Part shown: one piece after another, positions 13,048-23,423 of the stretch
Numbering within the stretch: position 1 is the first letter of the stretch
Layout of the letters: each line of letters opens with the position of its first letter
Assembly (NCBI GenBank): GCA_025769875.1
Contig: JAGFNK010000006.1
Span: 186,001-250,000 of the forward strand
Direction: 5' to 3'
DNA from: Russula earlei
Lineage: Eukaryota > Basidiomycota > Agaricomycetes > Russulales > Russulaceae
DNA length: 64,000 bases
Made by a program: the position numbers and the translations under genes
Notes under the pieces: generated by a model
What the model was told of the DNA's origin: nothing
Databases searched by the model: none
Seen by the model: only the letters and a program-made list of their open reading frames with translations

Positions 13048-13404
13048 GATTGAGACAAGAGCTGATGATGGTAGTGTTGAACAAGGAAGTAGATAGAGAC
13101 GGGGAGCTGAGGACGGTCATGAGCGTCGCAGGCTTTTACGAGTGACTATAACAGGAAATGAAACATTGGGGAGATCGGGTTCAGATGGCAACTCTTCCTA
13201 TCCTATTCGACCTCTGGACTGTCGGACAGTGCGTTGGATTGCATCTGTATTTCCAGCAGGAGGCCACGCCCCGCCTATCGATGAGCTCTCCCGATTCATG
13301 TTACGAACGTGCGTCGACTGGCCTGGCCTGGCTGGCCGACGCCACAAACGTGACGACGCCGCGAGGGACCCTCCAATAATCGATACATGGTCTATCTACT
13401 CCCT
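13048..13404. other. Upstream region of PHO81
   Basis: This 357-bp region lies between the PHO81 start and the 3' end of PEX12, both on the minus strand. It holds the presumed PHO81 promoter and the PEX12 3' UTR. The E-box CACGTG bound by Pho4-type factors was not seen. No ORF is supported. Confidence 0.4.
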
Positions 13405-14890
13405 TCATACAAGCACCTTCCGGAGGTCCCACGTATGCGTCCGTAGAAGCGTGACAGGACACGTTCCATGTTTCTCTACGTGGCTGAATGCACACCTGTA
13501 ACAAAATACATACCCCGACGGAAGCGCTGTGGCATTCGCGATCGCGGAGCCGCACAGTGGGCAATGTCCATATCTCGTCGGGTCAACCGATATCCCCTTT
13601 GGATGCGGTGGAAGTAAGCGAGGCGGCGGGATCGCGGGACCGAGAGGAGACGTCGAAAGAATGCGAGCGGGAGATGAAGGAGAGTACCACCATTCGAGAA
13701 ATCTGATGAAAAAAATGGCCGTTGGAAGGAGCAACTTGAGTGAGTCGAGAACAAATCGGGGCGACGTCAAGAGGAGGCGTCGCAGCACGGCTATTACCCC
13801 TCCGCCATTTTCCGATGGCTTTGCCTTGACCGTCGCAGCGGCAGCAGCTGCTCGCTTCCCGATCCGGGTCATCAAGACGCAAGGTCAAGTGAGCACATAC
13901 GCTTACCAGATCCTCGACGCTCAATCGACGGAGGTCAACTCCCACCCATGACAGCCAAGGTCGGTAGAATGGAGTCCTCTCAAAGGCATATGCGACATTG
14001 TAGGCCATGAGCCAGGCTTCGAATGCCATGTTGACCCAAGGATATGTTCTCTTGTATAGCCTCCGTAGCCGACCTTTGAACGTCTGGATCTACATCAGTT
14101 TGGGTGACGGCTGTTCGACCGTGTCGGGCATCACCTCTTCCGTCAACGCCAGCACCTGGCGAGCGCCATCGTCGGGTATTTCGGTCCCTCCGCCAAGGTC
14201 CTCGTAATAATCGTGCGCCTTGGCACGGAGGTAAGGAAGGCCGACCTGGCAACACGTCAGCAGTTATCATCGACGCAGTTCAAGCTCCCCACCAGAATGA
14301 CCATTGAGCGCCACACCTCACGGTCTCTCAATTTCTCTTCGACAGGGACGCTGCCGACGGCGGCTCGGGCTCTGTCGGTCTCGATGAACGGTTTCCTCCT
14401 GCGTTTGAGGCCATAGAAGTTCTCTGCGAAGGAGGCATCTACCGCACGTACATGAACATGTCTAGCGGAGGTTTCGTGTGACACTCACTGTGTTTGCGGA
14501 GATAGTGTCGCTCGACGTAGAGCATGACGAGTGCATAGAACTCCTCATGCCGGTTGACTAGCCGTAACAAGTACCTCGGGTATCTTTGCGCGAAAACCTA
14601 CAGAGATACGTATATTCAGAGATCCACAGACCGTAGTTTGGCAATGATCACCCTACCGAGAGCACATATTTGACAGCCGGTTGCAAGAGATCTCTTAGCT
14701 GCTCCTGGGCGACGAGCTCGAAGAGGGATGGTTTCAAAGGATCTCCACCATACTCGTGAAAAAAATCCATCGCATCCGCGGTATATGATGCGAGAAGCCT
14801 TGCTCCGATGTCGTCGTTCGCGGTGAAGTGGACTCCATTGAACGATGAGCCTGAGGTCCTCGGCCCGAACTCCGTGAACATAACACTCAT
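13405..14890 (-). CDS. PEX12: Peroxisome assembly protein 12 (Pex12), RING-type
   Basis: Pex12 is one of the three RING subunits of the peroxisomal membrane ubiquitin-ligase complex that recycles the Pex5 import receptor. Minus-strand exons give an N-terminal block ([20 protein letters not shown]), then [17 protein letters not shown], then an internal block ([43 protein letters not shown]). A hydrophobic helix region follows ([16 protein letters not shown]), and the C-terminal RING is CPLC ... FCYRC ... H ... CPVT, ending WDLRKVLV. The spacing fits the family's reduced RING. The start (ATG at 14890, MSVMFTEFG) adds about 40 residues before the conserved block; an ATG further in (MDFFHEYGG) is the alternative. 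At least four introns of 50-70 nt occur. The locus is separated from the next plus-strand gene by a 218-bp divergent promoter. Confidence 0.92.
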
Positions 14891-15108
14891 TTTACAATAA
14901 ATGGAGGGCGTTTAGTTCCGTTTCGCAGCGAGAACTTGACAAGCGTTGCATCAAACTTCCACGAAAGCAAACTGAGACGTAATGTCGAGTCTTCGCGCTG
15001 TCTATCGCGTTGGCTCTACCGCCTTTCATAGTCTAATCTTTCACTTTCAAATTCCAGCGCTCAAAGACATTCGCCAGGCAATCCCTCTTCCCTCCTTTCC
15101 GACACATC

Positions 15109-16191
15109 ATGAGCTATCTGAGCGGCTACAGAGATCAGCAATATTACGAAAATGCCAATAGCATCCCTCCTTTAGATATGTGCGTGCTTTCCTCGCCTCC
15201 ACCTCGTGTCGTTTCTTCCTCCACGCCTTTCTGCTTTGCGCCACATGCACACTTCTCCACAGAGACCGTGTTATCGCCCGGATAGTTGCATCTACACCAT
15301 GTCGCATCCCCTCTTCCTTCAGCCACTCGCCCCCTCTGTACCTGGTTTCTGATCATGTCTATGTACTACCATTCTCACAGGCCCATGCCACCCACCGATG
15401 CCGAACTGGCGACAAAAGCATTAGATGAGGAGGCTGCCTATCGCTTTCCCTCGTTCTCTGCCAACGATGCCGTCACTCTGGGGCTCTCCTTACGCAAGCG
15501 TTTCCGCGCGTCCTCTCGACACCAGCGCCTCGGTCGTGGCCTCGTCATATCCATTCAAACCATCGTCGGGCACACGCTCTTCTCGTGCACCGTTGGTGAT
15601 CTTGGGAGCACAGTGGGCGACGTCAGCTTGGACAGTTGGTCATCTTTGGACGGGATGATCGCCGTCGTGCGCCGGACGGGACATTCAAGTTTTTATGTGG
15701 AGAAAGGAATGGGAGCCATGGGAAAGACCCCAAAGCAACTGGGCTTGCCACCCGACCTTCGGATACACGGAGGAGGTGAGCCTCCTATCGGCGTTTATCA
15801 ACGAAAATAACACTGGAACTGATGTTTCAACGATCAGCTTTTCCAATCTGGCTCCAGGCGAGTCCGTCCCAAGCAAGTCGGCGGGAAACTTGCTTAAATG
15901 AATGATGTTCCCCAGAACGCGCCATGTTGTCCCATCGCCGTCGTGGCTTGTTATTCTGGGTCAAGCGCGGATGATCATCACGTTTGTCGTGCTGTTAGTG
16001 TCTGATCATAATCTGACGTCCCCAACCCTTCCCAGATGGTTGTGACTTCTGTAAGGGACTACCTCCGCAAGATGTCTGAAGGGACGGAAAAAGCACCTTC
16101 TGGCACACGAGGGTCCGTGAGAATGTCCTCGCCTGGCATCCATGATAGCAGTACCGTAAGTGCTCTCACCGAGGATGGTCTCACTTTCTAA
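15109..16191 (+). CDS. UPF0303 / DUF336-family protein (yeast Ybr137w-like)
   Basis: This is a small cytosolic protein of the UPF0303 group. Its yeast member Ybr137w has been linked to tail-anchored protein targeting; that is family knowledge, not shown here. Exon 1 (MSYLSGYRDQQ) joins PMPPTDAEL through an intron at about 15178-15380. The core follows: LGLSLRKRF, GHTLFSCTVG, RTGHSSFYVEKG and LRIHGGAFPIWLQ. Continuing the family pattern needs a GC-AG intron at 15858-15915, which restores CPIAVVACYSGSSADDHH. A last intron (about 15993-16035) leads to MVVTSVRDYLRKM and a serine-rich tail ending at 16191. Without the GC-AG intron the protein would stop shortly after FPIWLQ and lose the conserved end, so the spliced model is preferred. 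The similarity to UPF0303 is clear; the biochemical function is unknown. Confidence 0.8.
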
Positions 16192-16367
16192 TGCTTGCCT
16201 CGCCAAGGAATGGGCAACGAAGTCAGCAGTGGGTAAATTATTTCGACCAGCACAATTCGAAGATGGGCATGAATCAGAAGGGGCACCTTGATTCCGTGCA
16301 ATTAGGTACGGGTTCGTATGGGAGATAAACACTCGAAAGAATAGGACCCAGAATAAAGATAAACCCT

Positions 16368-17069
16368 CTACGAGCTCTCTTCTACGGTCTCTTCACTCGG
16401 CTGCATTGGGGGGGCACGAAGCAATCGAATGGTTTCTAAGAAAGAAATAGATCAGGAGCTCACAAGGGGAGTGAATCACACAGTACACACCGTGACGAAG
16501 GAATATTTGACGCTGACCCTGAGGTGTGTTGGGATCCGCTGCAGGATCAGGTTCACGCAGCTCAAAGTTAGCCTCTACATAGACTTGAGAACCTTTCTGT
16601 AGGTTACGAAGGAAATTGTTCGCTGTGGGATTGAAAGAAAAAATAGTGTGCCAGGTAGTCTTGGACTCTGGCCGAGCTGGGAAGTGACCGGTCAGACCGG
16701 CGGAGGTACCTTTGGGTAAGGGGTGGACATACTGCCATCCGGTCCAGGGGGAGGGGGAGGGTAGTTTGTCGTGGCAACGAGGTAACTATGAGAAGGGGAA
16801 AAATCACGACGGGGTCCTTTCCGTGAATCTAGTAGAGAGTGGTGCATACGAAACATATTCCTTGTCGGTCCTTGTCGTGCGAACCTCAGGATCCTTGCCA
16901 AGGCGGCCGACAAGGATGAGCTTGGATACGTCGGACAAACGCGATGGGGTTGTTGAGAAAGCCTGCAAGAGTATAAGGTCTGGGTGACGTGATTGATAAG
17001 AAATATACGCACACGAGCAACGCGACGCGTGGGGAGCGCCTGACGGAGAGAGAAGGACGTGGTGATCAT
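16368..17069 (-). CDS. RIM1: Mitochondrial single-stranded DNA-binding protein (Rim1-like)
   Basis: This is an OB-fold SSB for mitochondrial DNA replication and maintenance. It starts MITTSFSLRQALPTRRVARV, an Arg-rich, acid-free N-terminus that fits a mitochondrial presequence. After the first intron come KLILVGRLGKDPEVR, KEYVSYLVATTNYPPPPPGPDG, KTTWHTIFSFNPTANNFL, LQKGSQVYVEANFELREPDP and GQRQIFLRHETIRLL. This is the full Rim1/mtSSB core, ending in a short acidic tail (ETVEESS plus stop at 16368). Four introns were placed, including 44-60 nt introns near 16,690-16,745 and 16,435-16,488. The gene is divergent to HBS1 with only 156 bp between starts. Confidence 0.88.
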
Positions 17070-17225
17070 GATGATCAGTGTGAGCTCGCGTCCGTCACGG
17101 GGTGTGACGAGGGGTGTCGTTCAGTTCAGGTGGGGCCTCCCCTCAACCACATGTTCGAATAATCCGCTCACAATATCCCTTTAATCACCATTCTCAAGAC
17201 TTTTGTAAAACGCTTTGTTCTCATC

Positions 17226-19904
17226 ATGTCTAGACATAGATTTGTCAGAAATCTAGATCTAGATGGTGAGCAATTCCCATACCGCTTCCGTCCCTCCGAC
17301 AAACTCACTGTTCCCTAGAAGAGCTTGATGACGGCGCTCTTTCCGATGGTGAAGATGATATGACGCCCGAGCAATCCGGTATGGGCTTTTTTTTTTTGTA
17401 CCCCTCCCTGCTGAGATCGGTCGTCGGCTGGGTTCCCAGCCCAAATGGAAGCAGCGCTCGAGAGCATCCGTGCCGTCCTTGGTTCAGAAGAGCAATCCGG
17501 ATTTACGGATTCGTACATCGGAGACAGCGTGTGGGACTTCAACTTCGACATCGAAGAGACGATCAAGTTTTTAATGGGTACGTCTCATGCCCATCTACCC
17601 AGCATTAGCCCTCACCCTTCCCGAAGAGGTGCAGCAGAGGAAGAACGAAGCCCGCGAGAGAAAAGGTGAGCTGTAGTTCCTTATTTAAGCATATCTCTTG
17701 GGAGGCCTATTCCATATTATTCTATCCCTTCACCATCCTCTCTTCATACCTTCTGGCCACTACTTAAGACGGTATGGCGACGGTTGCAAGAAGGTGCATC
17801 TCTACTTGTCTTATTCCCCCATTCCCCCTCCCCCCCCCCTCCCCTCAGTATCATGATTATTATCGAGGTTGACTGCTTCCGTCCTTTAGACGCGGGAATT
17901 GCCCTTCCAGATGATGATCTTGTTGCCAAGGGCATGACCATTGCTCAAATTCACGCAGCAAGGATGGCTCAGTTGGCTGAGACCCGCACTGCATCTGCCT
18001 TTGGTACTTCTTTCCCCAACAATCAGCTGCAAAGTATCCACCCCGAAGACTGTTATTCTTTCTCGGATGACGATATTTATGTACGGCGCTTGAGCACCAT
18101 CACGGAACGCACAGAGAGGACTGAGGTCACTGAAGTCCCTGCACGATCCTCGCCAAGTGTAGCCTTCAGCAGCCGTCGTAGCACACGTCCCCAGAGCTCT
18201 GTAACCGACTCATCATACGGAGAAGTCATTGGTAAGCTGCCTCCGTATGCGTTGGCTCGTTCTCTGTGCCCATGTCGCATTCATTCAGTTAGAGATCCTC
18301 ATTCCGGTCGAAGGAACCTTCCTGTTGATCCCAATACCATACGCCCGTCCCCTCCGCCCTCTGCTTTGCAACCGTCTCATGACGGCTCCGAAGCACATGC
18401 TTCGGATGATGAGGAATCCTGTCGCACTGTGACACCGCCGCCGCCACGACCCAGTGCTCCAGTTCCTCCTCTCGAATCCCCCTCTGATATTGCCAGCAGC
18501 CAGATCAGGTCTACTCGTGCTAGTTTATCCAAGCATCCCGTGATCCCGGTGAATGTTTTCAAATCATCATCCCCAAAGGGTCTGTTTAGTCCTATCGACA
18601 AGCCACTGCCTCAGCTCCCACCCCCGAGTGAACCCCGACACTCTCAAGCGGAATCACGTGCTTCCTCAGATATCCACAAGAGGTCCAAGCTGTCCGCTCT
18701 TGCGAGCTCGAGAGTTGCGAGTTCGAAGGCGAGTACGATCTCTCAGAGCTCTCGCATGAGTTCTAGCACACTTGCGACCTCGTCCGTACGCACTTACCCG
18801 GCACTGCGTCCTTCATCTCAATCTGAGTTGTCACTCATCGAGGAGGAAAACGGTTCCTCGGCTGCTTCGTCCATGATCCGTCAAGCGATTCGAACCGCTT
18901 TGGATCAGGAAGCCGCCGACCGCTCTGCTGTGTCACCACAGAAACAAGATAAGGAAGTGCAGCACGATTCAACTGTCACGTCGTCACCTAGCTCGAGATC
19001 GACAGTGCGGCCAGCTTCTGAGGCTAAGGATGGCTCTCCTACGGTGTTTTATTCCGCTGTGGAATCTCCACCTACATCCTTGGGCGAGCGTCCGGCTTCC
19101 AAGCTGGCAAAACTAGCTCAAGCAAAGTCTAAGCAGGGTGGTCCGGGAGTTCCAAAGCTGAAGGTTGCACTTCCGTCATCCCCGTCCCCCGTCCTTCCCA
19201 GCTCGCATACAGAATATCTCATCCCTATCGCTAACGGGCCAACGGCGACGACCGCAATCACGACTTCTTACCAAACATTGGGTAGCCTTCTCTCACCTTC
19301 CCAGTCTGCTTTACCCCCGTCTTCAGTACCCTCTGGGTACAATTCGTCACCTGCGTCCTCTCTGGAGCCGAGGCAATCCAAGTTGGCCATGAAAGCGAAG
19401 AAGCCGCATCCTAAACGTAGTGGCAATAACGAGGACGATCAGGCTAATCTTCCTGTGCCGGTGCATGCAATGTTCAAGCCTGAGGGCACCCGTTCCCGTG
19501 CGTCGCCCTCAACTTTCGCTTCCATCTTGATAGATGGAGTCCCTCTAACATCTGATGAAGATAAAGGCCATCGGAAAGAGCGTCGAGATAAGTCGGCTCG
19601 AGAGAGGCGCCGCAGTCACGGTCGTACGTCTACAACACCACTGGATGAGTCTTCAGGGAGCGCGAAGGCATCCCCTAAACACAAGTCTTCGTCAGCTAAG
19701 GCAGCGAAAGTACCACTTGCCCCACTCGGCCCTTTCGCTTTCGATATCCCATCTCCCGACGACATTGTGCTCAATGCACGTCGTGGCACCTCGCTTGCTC
19801 GTTCAGCTTCCGATGCTTCCGCTCTTACTGCACACCCTGCTTCCACGGCTCCTTCGCGTTCTTCTTTCACTTCGGGTTCTCGAGTGTCCACTTCTGCGAA
19901 TTAG
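17226..19904 (+). CDS. Ski7-like short isoform of the HBS1 locus (alternative terminal exon)
   Basis: Ski7-type proteins bridge the cytoplasmic exosome and the Ski complex. After the shared exons 1-4, the phase-1 donor at 17666 can instead join the acceptor before 17890, giving [16 protein letters not shown] and an exon that stays open to its own TAG at 19902-19904. An alternative acceptor before 17911 is also in frame. The exon encodes about 670 residues, mostly disordered and rich in Ser/Pro/Arg, with no GTPase. Near its end is [19 protein letters not shown] (about 19727-19785), a compact acidic/aromatic motif resembling exosome-binding segments recalled from Ski7/Hbs1-like proteins; this needs an alignment. 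A 57-nt GT-AG intron (18232-18288) is a multiple of three and has no stop, so it may be spliced or retained without breaking the frame. Expression of this isoform is inferred from splice phases. Confidence 0.7.
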
Positions 19905-22079
19905 TTTGTGTTGCTGTCATGAGCATGTACTGACTACATCGTTATACGAATATTATTTAGCTGCGAAGGAGCGCGAGAAATCACAGAAGCTTGCTGCTCA
20001 GAAGAAGGTGGCTGAGGCACAGGCCGCAAATCGTGCGATCTCACCTACGCCAAAGTCTTCAAAAGTTGGGAAACCTGGGAAGAAAGCTGGCACTTCTACT
20101 GGTGCCACGACTCCCACGCGCAAAGGCTCTGGCCCAGTGGTGCATGAGCAGCAAAATATTGACGTATCTTCCCTAGGCTTAGATGTAGAAGAAAAATCAT
20201 CCGTTCAGGATGAGCCACCCCGGATGACTATCACAAGAGAGAAAGTACTAGAAGAGGCAGCCACGGTGTTAGAAGCGGAACGCAAGGGCCAGGCGGGAAT
20301 TAACCTGGTCGTCATTGGTGAGCCGGGCAGGGTCTATGACCTCTCTTCTGTCACAGGCCCTGATACTTTTCAGGCCACGTCGATGCCGGAAAGTCGACGC
20401 TGATGGGAAGGTTGCTCTATGACTCTGGTCACGTTGATGAAAAAACAAAAGTGGCGAACGAAAGGGCGAGCAGTAAGATCGGTAAAGGGAGCTTCAGTTG
20501 GGCATGGCAGTTCGACGGTACGGCCGAGGAGCGCGAGCGGTAAGTGTGACTTGCGACTCGCCATCAGGCATAGGGCTTGTGCGGGAGACTGATCCTGGAG
20601 GCAAGGGGGATAACGATGGATATTGCCGTGCAAACACTCTCGATACCCCACAGGAACATCACCATACTTGACGCTCCCGGACACCGGGACTTCATCCCGA
20701 ACATGATTTCTGGTGCCTCTCAGGCCGACTGCACGCTTCTTGTAGTCGGAGCCTCAACTGGTGAGTTTGAGGCAGGTTTCGATCGAGGCGGGCAGACGCG
20801 CGAGCACGTTGTGCTCGTACGCAGCCTCGGGGTCACCCAGATCGTGGTAGCTATCAACAAGCTTGACTTGGTTTGTTCGTTTCTTTTCCTGAACAGCCCG
20901 CGTCGAATTCACGTTTGGTAGGTCGACTGGTCGAAGGGTCGCTATGAGGACATTTGCCACCAGCTCAAACCGTTTCTGGTTCAGTCCGGCTTTCAGTCGT
21001 CCAAGACTCACTTCGTCCCTGTCGGCGCGATGTCGGGCGTGAATCTGGTCAATCGCGAGGGTCAAGATGCAATTCCTTTGAACACGTGGTACTCCGGCCC
21101 TACCCTTGTCGAAGTGTTAGGTCTGTTCCCTCCTAGGCAGTTATCTGTATGTTGTGGAATCTTTACGCTCGAGGATATGGTAGACCGTCTTCAGCCTCCA
21201 CGGCGTGACATCACCTCGCCCTCACGTTTTCCTGTCTCCAACGTGTTCAAAGGTCAAGGTTCTACTACCGGCGTATGGGGAAGAGTCTGTGGTGGCTTGG
21301 TGCAAGTCGGCGAAACACTACGTGTCCTGCCTGGGGACGAGACTGCCGTGGTGAAAGGTTCGTCTCGCTATCTGTCCGTTTGTCATATGTTGACTCTAAG
21401 TGAACGCGCTCGCAGCTATTGAGACGGAGACGGACAGGGTACAGTGGGCCGCTGCTGGGTCCAACGTCACCCTGTATCTGACTGCGATCGATCCTATTCA
21501 CCTTGACGTGGGGAGGGTGCTCTGTCCACCGACCGATCCTGTCCGACTCGCTTCGGTCTTTACTGCGCGGATCATCGTTTTCGACATACAAGTGCCTATC
21601 CTAGCCGGAACGTCGGTAAGCGAGAAAGTCAAACGACGCCCTCCCGCTCTAACATCTCGTGCTCAGATCGAGCTCTTCCATCATTCTCGCGATGTCCCAG
21701 CGGCGATATCTAAATTGAACGCAACGCTGGACCGCGCTTCTGGTGCCGTCATCAAGCAAAACCCTAGGTCTGCCTTTTTTTTTTTTTTTTCAGGCTGTAT
21801 CCTGGGTAGAAAGAGTTAACACAATCTTGGCAGGGTTCTGACCAAAGGTGCTTCTGCGGAGGTTCAAGTCGCGATACGACAGGTCGCTTTCGGGGGCACT
21901 GGTGTACGGAGCGTAGTCATTCCTTTGGAACCTTTTTCAATAAACAAGGAAATGGGCCGCATCTTGATTCGTAGAGGGGGGGAGACGATCGCCGCTGGTA
22001 TGTACATCCGCCGATTATGCTTGCTTCACTCTCAGACGTGGCCCGTTGTCCAGGTATTGTGCTAGAGCTCGTTCGATGA
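17226..22079 (+). CDS. HBS1: Hbs1, ribosome-rescue translational GTPase (long isoform)
   Basis: Hbs1 with Dom34/Pelota splits stalled ribosomes in no-go and non-stop decay. Exons 1-4 (17226-17265, 17319-17378, 17440-17577, 17627-17665) encode the N-terminal Hbs1 domain ([29 protein letters not shown]). Exon 4 ends in phase 1 (...ARERK G). For Hbs1 this joins the acceptor before 19961, reading on as [16 protein letters not shown], a Lys/Pro linker and the GTPase: G1 GHVDAGKST, a G2 region ending RGLTMDIA, G3 DAPGH with the catalytic His, G4 NKLD and G5 GAMSG. Elongation-factor domains II and III follow ([23 protein letters not shown], [11 protein letters not shown]), ending LELVR. The stop is at 22077-22079. 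At least six further short introns occur. The 2-kb exon lying between is skipped in this isoform. Confidence 0.88.
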
Positions 22080-23423
22080 ACGGAGAAGGAAAGAAACGAC
22101 TCTATGTGAAGGATTTTGACTTAGTGTCGTAATGTCGTTGTATGTGGTGATGATGTTACAGTATAGATAATCGAAGCAAGTCAATTATCCGCTAGCGATG
22201 ACTGAGTGTGGTCAGCTATAGCTACGGCGAATCATTGTGATATTGTGCCCATGTCCGTCGGCATGTCTATCATGACGGTAGCCAAGCTCAAGCTTCCCGA
22301 CGATCACACCAGAGCTCCGCCTCGCATCAAGTATGACACATGTCATAAGGCAATAGTCTCGGATGTATAGGACTCGGACCTACAAGCCGAAGAGGCACTT
22401 GTGATGCGAAGGAAACAAATGCCAGCTAGGGTACCCCCCGGGTAGCGGCAGCGATCAAGCGCCGTCTCCGGTGACTCGACCCTCCTTCCTTTGTTTTGAG
22501 GGTTCACTTCGCCGCCTTCAGGGCGTCCGTCCCAAACACGGAGCGCACGCGCCATGGAATACTGGAACATGCATACAAACGTCCGTCGGATCCAGCGCTC
22601 GACAGGCGCATTCTCTTCTTTGATAGTGGCACGGATCCGAACCCTGAGCCGAGACCTTTGGGGCCGTACTGCACCACCGTGGTGACGCTTTACGGCACGC
22701 GGGGAGGTGGAGGGGGGGGGGGAGATAAGAGTAGGATCTCCGGAAACGTTTTCTGTTCTGGTCAGAAGGTCCATTGTCATCGATAAGGGCCCGCTGAAAG
22801 TTGAAATTCGTTGCATAGGGCGCCTAGAGGCTTTGGTTTGGGAGATTTTTGGTTGGCCGGGATACATGGCACCCAACGAGGCGTTGTCGAAAAGTTGGTG
22901 GACGTGGACGTGGCGTCGTCCAAGGCAGACGATTCCGATTCATGGTTTTTTAGAGCTGTCGAGGGCACTTGTCGATATGTGGCGCATTTGGGTAGTTTTT
23001 ACATTCAAGGTCCAGACAGAATCATCGGTTGGTCGAACAACCGATCTGTACTACATTGAAAATTTCATGGCGCCATACAGCGCAGCAGCAAACATGGAGC
23101 CCAAGTCTCCCCACCTTGGTGGAAGGCGTGCTCGTTACGGTGATCGGCTGCTGCAGTGGCAACTCCTGGAAACGTAACGTTGGCCGGCACCGGCAATATT
23201 TGTGGTGTGCGCATAGACCTTCGACGAAGTGACTAGAAGACACGGGTCCGCATGTCGAAGGGGTCAAGTTGTTGGTGATGCGGGGAAAGCGCTCGAGGAG
23301 GTCGAGCTCGAGCGGCTGAGGCTGAGTCTGCGTGATCAATTGACGTGATGAGATGGCCACTGTTGGCGGCAGCCCAAACAACATCATAATCCGCACTCCA
23401 CGACCCACTTCTTCGCCCCCTCA
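22080..23423. other. 1.3-kb intergenic region without a supported gene
   Basis: Short overlapping ORFs exist on both strands (for example minus 22343-22876 and plus 22707-23177). None has a recognisable domain, codon pattern or splice structure. A G-run lies at 22707-22725. The region probably holds the HBS1 3' UTR and the promoter of the next gene. Confidence 0.4.

Noticed and set aside
22355..22440. Possible tRNA on the minus strand (a GTAGG/CCTAT stem around a TCCGAGT loop)
   Set aside because: The loop lacks the TTC start, and no 5' acceptor strand pairs with the 3' side.
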